DNA of 64,000 nucleotides from Streptomyces chromofuscus (lineage in GTDB: Bacteria; Actinomycetota; Actinomycetes; Streptomycetales; Streptomycetaceae): contig NZ_CP063374.1 in NCBI RefSeq assembly GCF_015160875.1, forward strand, positions 4,467,501 to 4,531,500. The letters are read 5' to 3'. Every line of letters starts with the position of its first letter. Position 1 is the first letter of the stretch. Positions 50,341 to 58,472 of this stretch are shown in pieces. Both the position numbers and the translations under genes were made by a program. Under the pieces are notes generated by a model, which saw only the letters and a program-made list of their open reading frames with translations, searched no databases and was not told the DNA's origin.

Positions 50341-51350
50341 GCCGCCGCAGTTTCGCACTCGTCCCCACCCTGGACGAGCTGACGTACGCGCGCGAACACC
50401 ACGCCGTACCCGGCCGCACCGCCGTGGTGATGACGATGGGCGCCCTGCACGACGGCCACGCCACCCTGATCCGCACCGCGCGCGGGCACGTCGGGCGGGA
50501 CGGCTTCGTCGTCGTCACGGTCTTCGTCAACCCGCTCCAGTTCGGCAAGGGCGAGGACCTCGACCGCTATCCGCGCACCCTGGAGGCCGACCTCAAGATC
50601 GCCGAGCAGGCGGGCGCGGACGTCGTGTTCGCCCCCGCCGCCGACGAGGTCTACCCGGGCGGCGAGCCCCAGGTGCGCATCACCGCCGGCCCCATGGGAG
50701 AGCGTCTGGAGGGCGCCTCCCGCCCCGGCCACTTCGACGGCGTGCTCACCGTCGTCGCCAAGCTGCTCCACCTCACCCGCCCCGACGTGGCGTTCTTCGG
50801 GCAGAAGGACGCCCAGCAGCTCGCCGTGATCCGCCGCATGGTGCGGGATCTGAACTTCGACGTCGACGTCGTCGGCGTACCGACGGTGCGCGAGGACGAC
50901 GGCCTGGCCCTGTCCAGCCGCAACCGGTACCTCTCGCCACAGGAGCGGCACACGGCGCTCGCGCTGTCCCGCGCGCTGTTCGCGGGCCGGGACCGGCACG
51001 CGGCGCAGGAGGCACTGCGCGCGCGGGCGCGTGAGGTGCCCGCCACGCGCGCGCGTGCCGAGGCGCTGAGCGCCATCGGCGAGTCCCGCGCCGCCGCAGA
51101 CGCGCACGCCGTCGCCAAGGCGGTCCCCGGCGGCCCGTCCGCCGTACGCGCCGCCGCCCGTCTGGTCCTCGACGAGGCCGCCCGCCTCGACCCGCCCCTG
51201 GTGCTGGACTACCTGGCCCTGGTGGACCCCGCCGACTTCACCGAGATCGACGACGACTTCACGGGAGAGGCCGTCCTCGCCGTCGCCGCCAAGGTCGGCA
51301 CCACCCGGCTGATCGACAACATCCCCCTGACCTTCGGAGCCGCCTCGTGA
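50337..51350 (+). CDS. panC: Pantothenate synthetase
   Basis: Condenses pantoate and beta-alanine with ATP. Motifs MGALHDGHATLIRTA (HIGH-like), VVTVFVNPLQFGKGEDLDRY, FFGQKDAQQLAVIRRMVRDL and LSSRNRYLS are all present. 337 residues; the second half has an Arg/Ala-rich insert (ARAREVPATRARAEALS) longer than in E. coli. Coupled by 4-nt overlaps on both sides. Together with coaX at the other end it feeds coenzyme A synthesis. Confidence 0.96.
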   Translation: MSRRSFALVPTLDELTYAREHHAVPGRTAVVMTMGALHDGHATLIRTARGHVGRDGFVVVTVFVNPLQFGKGEDLDRYPRTLEADLKIAEQAGADVVFAPAADEVYPGGEPQVRITAGPMGERLEGASRPGHFDGVLTVVAKLLHLTRPDVAFFGQKDAQQLAVIRRMVRDLNFDVDVVGVPTVREDDGLALSSRNRYLSPQERHTALALSRALFAGRDRHAAQEALRARAREVPATRARAEALSAIGESRAAADAHAVAKAVPGGPSAVRAAARLVLDEAARLDPPLVLDYLALVDPADFTEIDDDFTGEAVLAVAAKVGTTRLIDNIPLTFGAAS

Positions 51351-53116
51351 CCAGCACAGGCATACGACTGCACGCCCCCGCCCCGGGCTGGTCCATCTCC
51401 GCCGACGTGGTGGTCGTCGGCTCCGGCGTCGCGGGCCTCACGGCGGCGCTGCGCTGCGAGGCCGCGGGCATGCGCACGGTCGTCGTCACCAAGGCGCGCC
51501 TCGACGACGGCTCCACCCGCTGGGCGCAGGGCGGCATCGCGGCGGCCCTGGGCGAGGGCGACAGCCCCGAGCAGCACCTGGACGACACCCTGGTCGCCGG
51601 CGCGGGCCTGTGCGACGTGGAGGCGGTACGGATCCTGGTCACGGAGGGCCCCGACGCCGTCCGCCGCCTGATCGAGACCGGCGCCCACTTCGACGAGTCC
51701 GCCGAGGGCCGGCTGGCGCTCACCCGCGAGGGCGGCCACCACCGACGCCGCATCGCCCATGCCGGCGGTGACGCGACGGGTGCCGAGATCTCCCGGGCGC
51801 TCGTCGAGGCCGTACGCGCGCGTGGCCTGCGCACGATCGAGAACGCCCTGGTCCTCGACCTGCTCACGGACGCCGACGGCCGCGCGGCGGGCGTCACCCT
51901 GCACGTCATGGGCGAGGGCCAGCACGACGGCGTGGGCGCGGTGCACGCCCCCGCGGTGGTCCTCGCGACCGGCGGCATGGGCCAGGTCTTCTCGGCGACG
52001 ACCAACCCGTCGGTGTCCACGGGCGACGGCGTGGCCCTCGCCCTGCGCGCGGGCGCGGAGGTCAGCGACCTGGAGTTCGTCCAGTTCCACCCCACGGTGC
52101 TGTTCCTCGGCGCCGACGCGGAGGGCCAGCAGCCCCTCGTCTCCGAGGCCGTACGGGGCGAGGGCGCGCATCTGGTCGACGCCGACGGCGTGCGCTTCAT
52201 GGTGGGCCGGCACGAGCTCGCCGAACTCGCCCCCCGCGACATCGTCGCCAAGGGCATCATGCGGCGCATGCAGGAGCAGAACGCCGAGCACATGTTCCTC
52301 GACGCCCGGCACTTCGGCGCCGAAATGTGGGAGCACCGCTTCCCGACGATCCTCGCCGCCTGCCGCGCCCACGGCATCGACCCGGTGCGCGAACCGATCC
52401 CGATCGCCCCGGCCGCCCACTACGCCTCCGGGGGCGTGCGCACCGACTCCCACGGCCGTACGACGGTCCCCGGCCTGTACGCGTGCGGCGAGGTCGCCTG
52501 CACCGGTGTGCACGGCGCCAACCGGCTCGCCTCCAACAGCCTCCTCGAAGGCCTGGTCTACGCCGAGCGCATCGCCCACGACATCGCGGTGACCCACCGC
52601 CGGAACGGCCTGCACGCGCGCGTGCCCGCACCCCTCCCGCACCCGGAGCAGCCCGCGCACCCCCTGCTCGCCCCCGAGGACCGCTTCGCGATCCAGCGGA
52701 TCATGACCGAGGGTGCCGGCGTCCTGCGCTCCGCCGACTCCCTCACCAAGGCCGCCGAACACCTTCACCGGCTGCACGCCGACGCCCGCGACGCCCTGCA
52801 CGAGAACGGCAAGACGTCCGAGCCCGGCGTGGACACCTGGGAGACCACCAACCTGCTGTGCGTGGCCCGCGTCCTGGTGGCCGCGGCACGGCTGCGCGAG
52901 GAGACCCGCGGCTGTCACTGGCGCGAGGACCACGCCGACCGCGACGACACCGAGTGGCGCCGCCACATCGTCGTACGGCTGAATCCGGACCGCACACTCG
53001 CCGTGCGCACCACCGATACCGCAGACTTCCCCCCAACCCTCCCCCAGGCTCCCGGCTCCGCGCGAGCAGGGGGCACCCCCACGCACCACCCGGCGCGCCG
53101 TCCCCAGGAGCAGTGA
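51347..53116 (+). CDS. nadB: L-aspartate oxidase
   Basis: FAD enzyme making iminoaspartate for quinolinate and NAD. 589 residues. FAD motif VVVVGSGVAGLTAALRCEAA, then STRWAQGGIAAAL, EFVQFHPTVLF and CTGVHGANRLASNSLLEGLV. The last 25-30 residues are Pro/Ala-rich and come from a repeat-like DNA insertion, not from the family. nadA is not in this window. GTG overlaps the panC stop. Confidence 0.96.
   Translation: MTSTGIRLHAPAPGWSISADVVVVGSGVAGLTAALRCEAAGMRTVVVTKARLDDGSTRWAQGGIAAALGEGDSPEQHLDDTLVAGAGLCDVEAVRILVTEGPDAVRRLIETGAHFDESAEGRLALTREGGHHRRRIAHAGGDATGAEISRALVEAVRARGLRTIENALVLDLLTDADGRAAGVTLHVMGEGQHDGVGAVHAPAVVLATGGMGQVFSATTNPSVSTGDGVALALRAGAEVSDLEFVQFHPTVLFLGADAEGQQPLVSEAVRGEGAHLVDADGVRFMVGRHELAELAPRDIVAKGIMRRMQEQNAEHMFLDARHFGAEMWEHRFPTILAACRAHGIDPVREPIPIAPAAHYASGGVRTDSHGRTTVPGLYACGEVACTGVHGANRLASNSLLEGLVYAERIAHDIAVTHRRNGLHARVPAPLPHPEQPAHPLLAPEDRFAIQRIMTEGAGVLRSADSLTKAAEHLHRLHADARDALHENGKTSEPGVDTWETTNLLCVARVLVAAARLREETRGCHWREDHADRDDTEWRRHIVVRLNPDRTLAVRTTDTADFPPTLPQAPGSARAGGTPTHHPARRPQEQ
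53029..53081. repeat. Dispersed Streptomyces-type GC-rich repeat in the nadB 3' end
   Basis: The segment CCTCCCCCAGGCTCCCGGCT then CCGCGCGAGCAGGGGGCACC closely resembles a short palindromic element that I recall as frequent in Streptomyces intergenic regions. Here it has entered the end of nadB and is translated as PPTLPQAPGSARAGGTP. The outer CCCCC/GGGGG parts can pair into a hairpin. Confidence 0.6.
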
Positions 53117-53121
53117 GAGCA

Positions 53122-54093
53122 GTGAGCACCCCCGACCTTCCCCTCGTCCCGTCCGACGGCTGCGGTGACGGCTGCGCCTGCGGCGCCGACGAGGAGTACC
53201 TGGAGTGCGGCCTCGACCCCGCGCTCGCGCAGCTCCTGGCCGACGCCGGACTCGACCCCGTCGAGGTCGAGGACATCGCCAACGTGGCCGTCCAGGAGGA
53301 CCTGGCGGGCGGCGTGGACGTGACGACGGTCGCGACCATCCCTCAGGACGCGGTGGCGACGGCCGACTTCGTCGCCCGTGAGGCGGGCGTCGTGGCGGGC
53401 CTCAGGGTCGCCGAGGCCGTGGTGTCGATCGTCTGCGAGGACGAGTTCGAGGTCGAACGGCACGTGGAGGACGGCGACCGCGTGACGGAGGGCCAGACGC
53501 TCCTCTCCATCACCACCCGCACCCGGGACCTTCTCACCGCCGAGCGCAGCGCGCTCAACCTCCTGTGCCGCCTCTCGGGCATCGCGACGGCCACGCGTGC
53601 GTGGGCGGACGTGCTCGAAGGCACCACGGCGAAGGTCAGGGACACCCGCAAGACCACGCCGGGCCTGCGCTCGCTCGAGAAGTTCGCGGTCCGCTGCGGA
53701 GGCGGCGTCAACCACCGCATGTCCCTCTCGGACGCGGCCCTGGTCAAGGACAACCACGTGGTGGCGGCGGGTGGCGTCGCCCAGGCCTTCAAGGCCGTGC
53801 GGGAGGCCTTCCCGGACGTCCCGATCGAGGTCGAGGTCGACACCCTGCACCAGCTCCGCGAGGCGGTGGACGCCGGCGCCGACCTGATCCTGCTGGACAA
53901 CTTCACGCCGGGCGAGTGCGAGGAGGCGGTCTCCCTGGTGCACGGCCGGGCGGCCCTGGAGGCGTCCGGCCGCCTGACCCTGGCCAACGCCAGGGCGTAC
54001 GCCGACACCGGCGTCGACTACCTGGCCGTGGGCGCCCTGACGCACTCCGCCCCGATCCTGGACATCGGCCTGGATCTGCGAGCGGCGGAGTAG
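53122..54093 (+). CDS. nadC: Nicotinate-nucleotide pyrophosphorylase (carboxylating)
   Basis: Converts quinolinate and PRPP to nicotinate mononucleotide. 323 residues. RLSGIATATRAW, RDTRKTTPGLRSLEKFAVRC, GGGVNHRMSLSD and LVKDNHV are the active-site blocks. The first 30 residues are a cysteine-bearing extension (DGCGDGCACGADEEY) not needed in the family. Two in-frame GTGs lie close together; the second is chosen for spacing to AGGAG. Follows nadB by 5 nt. Confidence 0.95.
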   Translation: MSTPDLPLVPSDGCGDGCACGADEEYLECGLDPALAQLLADAGLDPVEVEDIANVAVQEDLAGGVDVTTVATIPQDAVATADFVAREAGVVAGLRVAEAVVSIVCEDEFEVERHVEDGDRVTEGQTLLSITTRTRDLLTAERSALNLLCRLSGIATATRAWADVLEGTTAKVRDTRKTTPGLRSLEKFAVRCGGGVNHRMSLSDAALVKDNHVVAAGGVAQAFKAVREAFPDVPIEVEVDTLHQLREAVDAGADLILLDNFTPGECEEAVSLVHGRAALEASGRLTLANARAYADTGVDYLAVGALTHSAPILDIGLDLRAAE

Positions 54094-54106
54094 GGGGGAA
54101 CCGGCC

Positions 54107-54904
54107 ATGCTGCTGACGATCGACGTAGGCAACACGCACACGGTCCTGGGCCTGTTCGACGGGGACGACATCGTCGAGCACTGGCGCATCTCCACCGACG
54201 CCCGCCGCACGGCGGACGAGCTGGCGGTGCTCCTCCAGGGCCTGATGGGGATGCACCCCCTCCTGGGCGACGACCTGGGCGACGGGATCGACGGCATCGC
54301 GATCTGCGCGACGGTCCCCTCCGTCCTCCATGAACTCCGCGAGGTGACCCGCCGCTACTACGGCGACGTCCCCGCCGTTCTCGTCGAGCCGGGCGTCAAG
54401 ACGGGCGTCCCGATCCTCACCGACAACCCCAAGGAGGTCGGCGCCGACCGCATCATCAACGCGGTGGCGGCGGTCGAACTCTTCGGCGGTCCGGCGATCG
54501 TCGTCGACTTCGGCACGGCGACGACGTTCGACGCGGTCAGCGCGCGCGGGGAGTACGTCGGCGGTGTCATCGCGCCGGGCATCGAAATTTCCGTCGAGGC
54601 ACTCGGCGTCAAGGGCGCCCAGCTCCGCAAGATCGAGGTGGCCCGCCCTCGCAGTGTGATCGGCAAGAACACTGTCGAGGCCATGCAGGCGGGCATCATC
54701 TACGGCTTCGCGGGCCAGATCGACGGAGTCGTCAACCGCATGGCCCGCGAGCTGGCGGCCGACCCCGACGACGTCACGGTGATCGCGACGGGCGGCCTGG
54801 CCCCCATGGTCCTGGGCGAGTCCTCGGTCATCGACGAACACGAGCCCTGGCTGACCCTGATCGGCCTCCGCCTGGTGTACGAGCGCAACGTCTCCCGCAT
54901 GTGA
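54107..54904 (+). CDS. coaX: Type III pantothenate kinase
   Basis: First committed step of CoA synthesis from pantothenate, made by the earlier panC. 265 residues of the ASKHA fold: MLLTIDVGNTHTVLGLFDGD (phosphate loop 1), FGTATTFDAVSA (phosphate loop 2) and VIATGGLAPM. Type III kinases are not feedback-inhibited by CoA. GGGGGGAA before the ATG; last gene of the cofactor operon. Confidence 0.96.
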   Translation: MLLTIDVGNTHTVLGLFDGDDIVEHWRISTDARRTADELAVLLQGLMGMHPLLGDDLGDGIDGIAICATVPSVLHELREVTRRYYGDVPAVLVEPGVKTGVPILTDNPKEVGADRIINAVAAVELFGGPAIVVDFGTATTFDAVSARGEYVGGVIAPGIEISVEALGVKGAQLRKIEVARPRSVIGKNTVEAMQAGIIYGFAGQIDGVVNRMARELAADPDDVTVIATGGLAPMVLGESSVIDEHEPWLTLIGLRLVYERNVSRM

Positions 54905-54984
54905 CCGACCAGGGGCACGGGGAGGGGCCGAGCCGGGGTGTCCACGCGCAGCGGTGGGCGCGTCACCACGGGCGCGCGGGCAGG

Positions 54985-55470
54985 AGACCGACTCCGCGCC
55001 GCCCCGAGGACGGACACGCCCGTCGCGCCGAGGGCGGGCATCCGTGGCGCGGCCCCGAAGGCGGACACCCCGCCTCGCTCCGAGGACGAACACCCGCCGC
55101 GCCTCCCCGACGACGGACACCCGGGCGCCGCCGGACGACGGACACCCGGGCGCCGCCGGACGACGGACACCCGGGCGCCGCCGGACGACGGACACCCCGG
55201 CTCGCTCCGAGGACGAACACCTGCCGCGCCTCCCCGACGACGGACACCCGGGCGCCGCCGGACGATGGACGCCCCGGCGCCGCCGGACGACGTACGCCCT
55301 GGCTCGCTCCGAGGACGAACACCCGCCGCGCCTCCCCGACGACGGACGCCCCGGCGCCGTCGGACGACGGACACCCGGGCGCCGTCGGACGACGGACACC
55401 ACTCCGGGCGCGGCCCAAGGACGGACACCACCCCCGGCGCGGACCGACGGTGGACACCACCCCCGGCACG
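54985..55470. repeat. 25-bp tandem repeat array with higher-order structure
   Basis: Unit GACGACGGACACCCGGGCGC followed by CGCCG (25 bp). Runs of 3, 2 and 2 units (from 55109, 55236 and 55338) alternate with a 52-bp block beginning CTCGCTCCGAGGACGAACAC (55074, 55201, 55303), so the larger period is 127 then 102 bp. Diverged copies lie on both flanks. 25 is not a multiple of 3, so each unit shifts frame, which argues against coding. It fills most of the 710-nt gap after coaX; I see nothing else there. Confidence 0.9.
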
Positions 55471-55614
55471 GAGGCCCCGCGGGCGTCGCGGCACCTCCGC
55501 ACCCTCAGCCACAGGCCGCCGCCGGCACCAGCAGCCCCCCGCACCCGAGTGGCACCCCACGCCACACCAGCCCCGTACCACCTGGTTTGTCTGATTAGCG
55601 CGTATCGTCGCCCC

Positions 55615-56319
55615 ATGCCCACGCCATACGGATCCCGCGGCGGCATGGCGTTCGGCGCGGCGGAGCTGAGTGTGCTCCGCCGCGCTCTCGCCCTCGCCCT
55701 CCACCCCGGCCAGGCCTCGGCCGAGGACGTCCAGGACTGCCATCACCTGGCCGAGTCGCTCGACGAGGCGATGCGCGAGGGCGCCCGCCTGCGGGCCTTC
55801 CTCGTGGCCGACCTGGGCCGCTACCGCGCCTCCCTCCCCGGCGCCGCGGCCGGCTACCTCGCGCTCCTGGAGGAGGCGCTGCGCGCCGGCCACCGCCCCG
55901 ACCCCGACGACCTGGCCGCGCTCCGCGCCCTCCGTGGCGACGCCACCGCCGCCGCGCTGCTGGACCGCTGCCGGATGCTCGCCGAGCAGGACGTGCGCGA
56001 CCGCCTCGCCCGCGGCGCCACCCCCGCGCCGTCGCCCGAGACCGCGTCCCTCGCCCCCCTCGTCCCGGCCTCCCGCACCCACCTCCTGGCCCTTCCCGGC
56101 GGTCGCACCGGCGCCGACGAGGACCCCGCCGCCAAGCCGGCGCGCAAACCGGAGAAGAAGCCGGCCGAAAAGCCCGCCCAGCCTTCCCCCACCCCCAGTC
56201 CCACCCCGGCCGCGCCCCCACCGACCCGCCGCCCCGTCCCCACCCCGGGCGAAGTGTTCCCGCGCCGCAAACCGCCCCAGCCTCCCGCGGGCCGGCCGCA
56301 GCAGCTCGCGGCGGTCTGA
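55615..56319 (+). CDS. Hypothetical protein with Pro-rich tail
   Basis: A 234-residue protein of unknown family. The first 140 residues are helical and Ala/Leu/Arg-rich (LSVLRRALALALHPGQASAE, LDEAMREGARLRAFLVADLG), the rest is a Pro/Lys/Ala-rich disordered tail (KPARKPEKKPAEKPAQP). The start is placed at ATG since TATCGT ends 6 nt before it and coding character begins there; the same frame upstream crosses the repeat array. Confidence 0.7.
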   Translation: MPTPYGSRGGMAFGAAELSVLRRALALALHPGQASAEDVQDCHHLAESLDEAMREGARLRAFLVADLGRYRASLPGAAAGYLALLEEALRAGHRPDPDDLAALRALRGDATAAALLDRCRMLAEQDVRDRLARGATPAPSPETASLAPLVPASRTHLLALPGGRTGADEDPAAKPARKPEKKPAEKPAQPSPTPSPTPAAPPPTRRPVPTPGEVFPRRKPPQPPAGRPQQLAAV

Positions 56320-56398
56320 CCCACCCGTCGGCGCAGCTCACCCCGCCGAGCCGCGCCCCGGTACAAACCGCCCAACCCGCCACCACTACCCTGGACCC

Positions 56399-56581
56399 AT
56401 GGACTACGTCTCCGCGCTTCTCCCCCCGGTCGTCATGGCCGCGTTCTTCATCGGCGTGATCCGGTTGATCGTGAAGACCCAGGGCGGCGCCAACAAGGCC
56501 AAGGAGGACGCGGCCGTCGACGCCGCCCTCGCCCGCACGGAGGGCACCCGCCGTCCCTCGGCCCCGACCCCTGAGGCCTGA
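56399..56581 (+). CDS. Small single-pass membrane protein
   Basis: A 60-residue protein: one N-terminal membrane helix (VSALLPPVVMAAFFIGVIRL) and a charged cytoplasmic tail (KAKEDAAVDAALARTEG). No family recognised. TACCCT ends 6 nt before the ATG, giving a leaderless pattern. A strong terminator follows the gene, which supports it being a real short transcript. Confidence 0.7.
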   Translation: MDYVSALLPPVVMAAFFIGVIRLIVKTQGGANKAKEDAAVDAALARTEGTRRPSAPTPEA

Positions 56582-56634
56582 GGCCCCACGGGGCGCCCGG
56601 CACGCCCCACCGCCCAGGGCCACAAGCACCTCGC

Positions 56635-56671
56635 GGCGTACGACTCCCATCGGAGTCGTACGCCCCTTTTG
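56635..56671 (+). terminator. Intrinsic terminator after small membrane protein gene
   Basis: A perfect 13-bp stem (GGCGTACGACTCC, loop CATC) followed by CCTTTTGTT. One of the clearest rho-independent terminators in the window. Confidence 0.9.
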
Positions 56672-56739
56672 TTCCTGTTTCCTAAAAAAGTTCCCGTCCA
56701 GCAGGCCATAACCCGCTTCTCCCACTATTGTGCTGAACT

Positions 56740-57267
56740 GTGCCTCGCCCATTGGGAGAACTCGAAGACGCGGTCATGACGCGGGTGTGGAAGTGGAACC
56801 GCCCGGTGACCGTTCGAGAAGTCCTGGAAGATCTCCAGCAGGAACGGTCCATCGCCTACACGACGGTGATGACCGTTATGGACAATCTCCATCAGAAGGG
56901 CTGGGTGCGCCGCGAGGCGGAAGGCCGGGCCTATCGATATGAGGCGGTCTCCACCCGCGCCGCCTACGCCGCGGCCCTGATGAACGACGCCTGGTCGCAG
57001 AGCGACAACGCCGCGGCCGCGCTTGTCGCCTTCTTCGGCATGATGAGCGAGGAACAGCGCCAGGCCCTGCGCGACGCGGTCCGCATCGTCGGCATCCCGG
57101 AAACCTCCGGACCGGAACCCGAAGCGACCTCCCGCAGCCGGCCCGCCGAGCCCGTCAAGAGCGCCGAACGCGCCGAACCCGCCGAACGCGCCGATCGCCG
57201 TGACGACGCCGAAGGTGCGAATAGCCGCCCCGATACTCACGGCGAGAACCCCGGCTCCGCATCGTAG
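56740..57267 (+). CDS. BlaI/MecI-family transcriptional repressor
   Basis: A 175-residue regulator with the BlaI winged helix (LGELEDAVMTRVWKWNRPVT, TTVMTVMDNLHQKGWVRREA) and a Glu/Arg/Ala-rich extension at the C-terminus. BlaI proteins are cleaved by a membrane metalloprotease (BlaR1-like) upon a cell-wall signal; no such partner gene lies next to it here. TATTGT lies 8 nt before the GTG and no ribosome site is seen. Confidence 0.85.
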   Translation: MPRPLGELEDAVMTRVWKWNRPVTVREVLEDLQQERSIAYTTVMTVMDNLHQKGWVRREAEGRAYRYEAVSTRAAYAAALMNDAWSQSDNAAAALVAFFGMMSEEQRQALRDAVRIVGIPETSGPEPEATSRSRPAEPVKSAERAEPAERADRRDDAEGANSRPDTHGENPGSAS

Positions 57268-57291
57268 GCCCCCGGGCGATAGCGTCCGCTC

Positions 57292-57840
57292 ATGTCCGCA
57301 GAGCGCCCCTCCGCCGCCAACCTCGAAGTCACCGCTAAAGCCATCACCGTCCGCCGGGCCCGGACCAGCGATGTCCCCACCGTCCGCCGACTCCTTGACG
57401 CCTACGTACGCGACGGCATCCTGCTCGACAAAGCGACGGTCACGCTTTACGAGGACATCCAGGAGTTCTGGGTCGCGGAACGTGATGACAACGCCGAGGT
57501 GGTCGGGTGCGGCGCCCTGCACGTGATGTGGGAAGACCTCGCGGAAGTCCGCACTCTCGCCGTGAAGCCGGGCCTCAAGGGCGCCGGCGTCGGCCATCAG
57601 TTGCTGGAGAAGTTGCTCCAGACCGCACGCTGGCTGGGGGTTCGCCGGGTTTTCTGTCTGACCTTCGAAGTCGACTTCTTCGGCAGCCACGGCTTCGTGG
57701 AGATCGGTGAGACCCCCGTCGACACCGATGTGTACGCGGAGTTGCTGCGTTCCTATGACGAGGGCGTCGCGGAGTTCCTGGGCCTCGAACGAGTGAAACC
57801 GAACACCTTGGGCAACAGTCGGATGCTTCTGCATCTGTGA
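57292..57840 (+). CDS. argA: Amino-acid N-acetyltransferase (ArgA-like GNAT)
   Basis: A 182-residue GNAT enzyme resembling the short mycobacterial glutamate N-acetyltransferase (Rv2747-type): ITVRRARTSDVPTVRRLLD, VVGCGALHVMWEDLAEVRTL, the acetyl-CoA loop VKPGLKGAGVGHQLLEKLL, and the conserved end VKPNTLGNSRMLL. It would supply N-acetylglutamate for arginine synthesis. TAGCGT ends 6 nt before the ATG (leaderless pattern). Confidence 0.85.
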   Translation: MSAERPSAANLEVTAKAITVRRARTSDVPTVRRLLDAYVRDGILLDKATVTLYEDIQEFWVAERDDNAEVVGCGALHVMWEDLAEVRTLAVKPGLKGAGVGHQLLEKLLQTARWLGVRRVFCLTFEVDFFGSHGFVEIGETPVDTDVYAELLRSYDEGVAEFLGLERVKPNTLGNSRMLLHL

Positions 57841-57850
57841 TCACCAAGGG

Positions 57851-58069
57851 TATGCCGGTGACTATGCCGGGCGGGATGTCGGCCAGGTATGTCCGTGAGG
57901 TATGTCCGCGGGTATGCCCGGAGTATTCAGCCCGGCCCCGCTGCCCGGGTTCCCTATGTCCGAAACGCGCATGTTTCCGGGCGGGGGCGGTCGCTCGGCT
58001 CTCCCGGGGGTTTGTGTTTTTCCAGCAAAAGCGGTTTGCTTTCCGACGTACTGCAGTACTGCATATAAC
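57851..58069 (+). promoter_or_regulatory. lsr2 upstream region: TATG repeats, palindrome and promoter
   Basis: Six copies of TATGYCSG-like sequence (57851, 57863, 57875 degenerate, 57888, 57901, 57913) recur every 12-13 bp just after argA. Near the gene, the palindrome GTACTGCAGTAC (58048-58059) sits between TTCCGA and the -10 box TATAAC (58064-58069), so a protein there would block the promoter. The region is unusually rich in A/T for this genome. Confidence 0.6.
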
Positions 58070-58136
58070 AGGGGGCGGCGAAACGGCGGACGCCGCAGAC
58101 CCCCGGCCCTCAACGTTATCGATGAAAGGAAATCCG

Positions 58137-58472
58137 GTGGCACAGAAGGTTCAGGTCCTTCTTGTCGACGACCTCGACGGCGGCGAGGCGGACGAGACGG
58201 TGACGTTCGCGCTGGACGGCAAGACGTACGAGATCGATCTCACGACCGCCAATGCGGACAAGTTGCGCAGCCTTCTCGACCCCTATGTGAAGGGCGGCCG
58301 GCGTACTGGTGGCCGTGCTTCCACCGGGCGTGGAAAGGCGCGTGCCGCGTCCGGCGGCAGCCAGGACACCGCTGCGATCCGTGCCTGGGCGAAGGAGAAC
58401 GGTTACGAGGTCAACGACCGTGGCCGTGTTCCCGCGACCATTCGCGAGGCCTACGAGAAGGCCAACGGCTGA
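58137..58472 (+). CDS. lsr2: Nucleoid-associated protein Lsr2
   Basis: A 111-residue xenogeneic silencer that binds AT-rich DNA. N-terminal dimerisation part AQKVQVLLVDDLDGGEADET and EIDLTTANADKLRSLLDPY; C-terminal DNA-binding part AIRAWAKENGYEVNDRGRVP with the AT-hook-like RGR at 95-97. GTG start with AAAGGAAA. Size and sequence match the Streptomyces Lsr2 that represses many specialised-metabolite clusters. Confidence 0.97.
   Translation: MAQKVQVLLVDDLDGGEADETVTFALDGKTYEIDLTTANADKLRSLLDPYVKGGRRTGGRASTGRGKARAASGGSQDTAAIRAWAKENGYEVNDRGRVPATIREAYEKANG

Noticed and set aside
55074..55400. Possible CRISPR array because of regular 25-bp repeats
   Set aside because: Units are head to tail without unique spacers and there are no cas genes; it is a tandem repeat.
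54901..55614. A GTG overlapping the coaX stop that would extend the next gene through the 25-bp repeat array to 472 residues
   Set aside because: The unit length is not a multiple of 3, so translated repeats change reading each time, and real coding character and a promoter-like box appear only at 55615.
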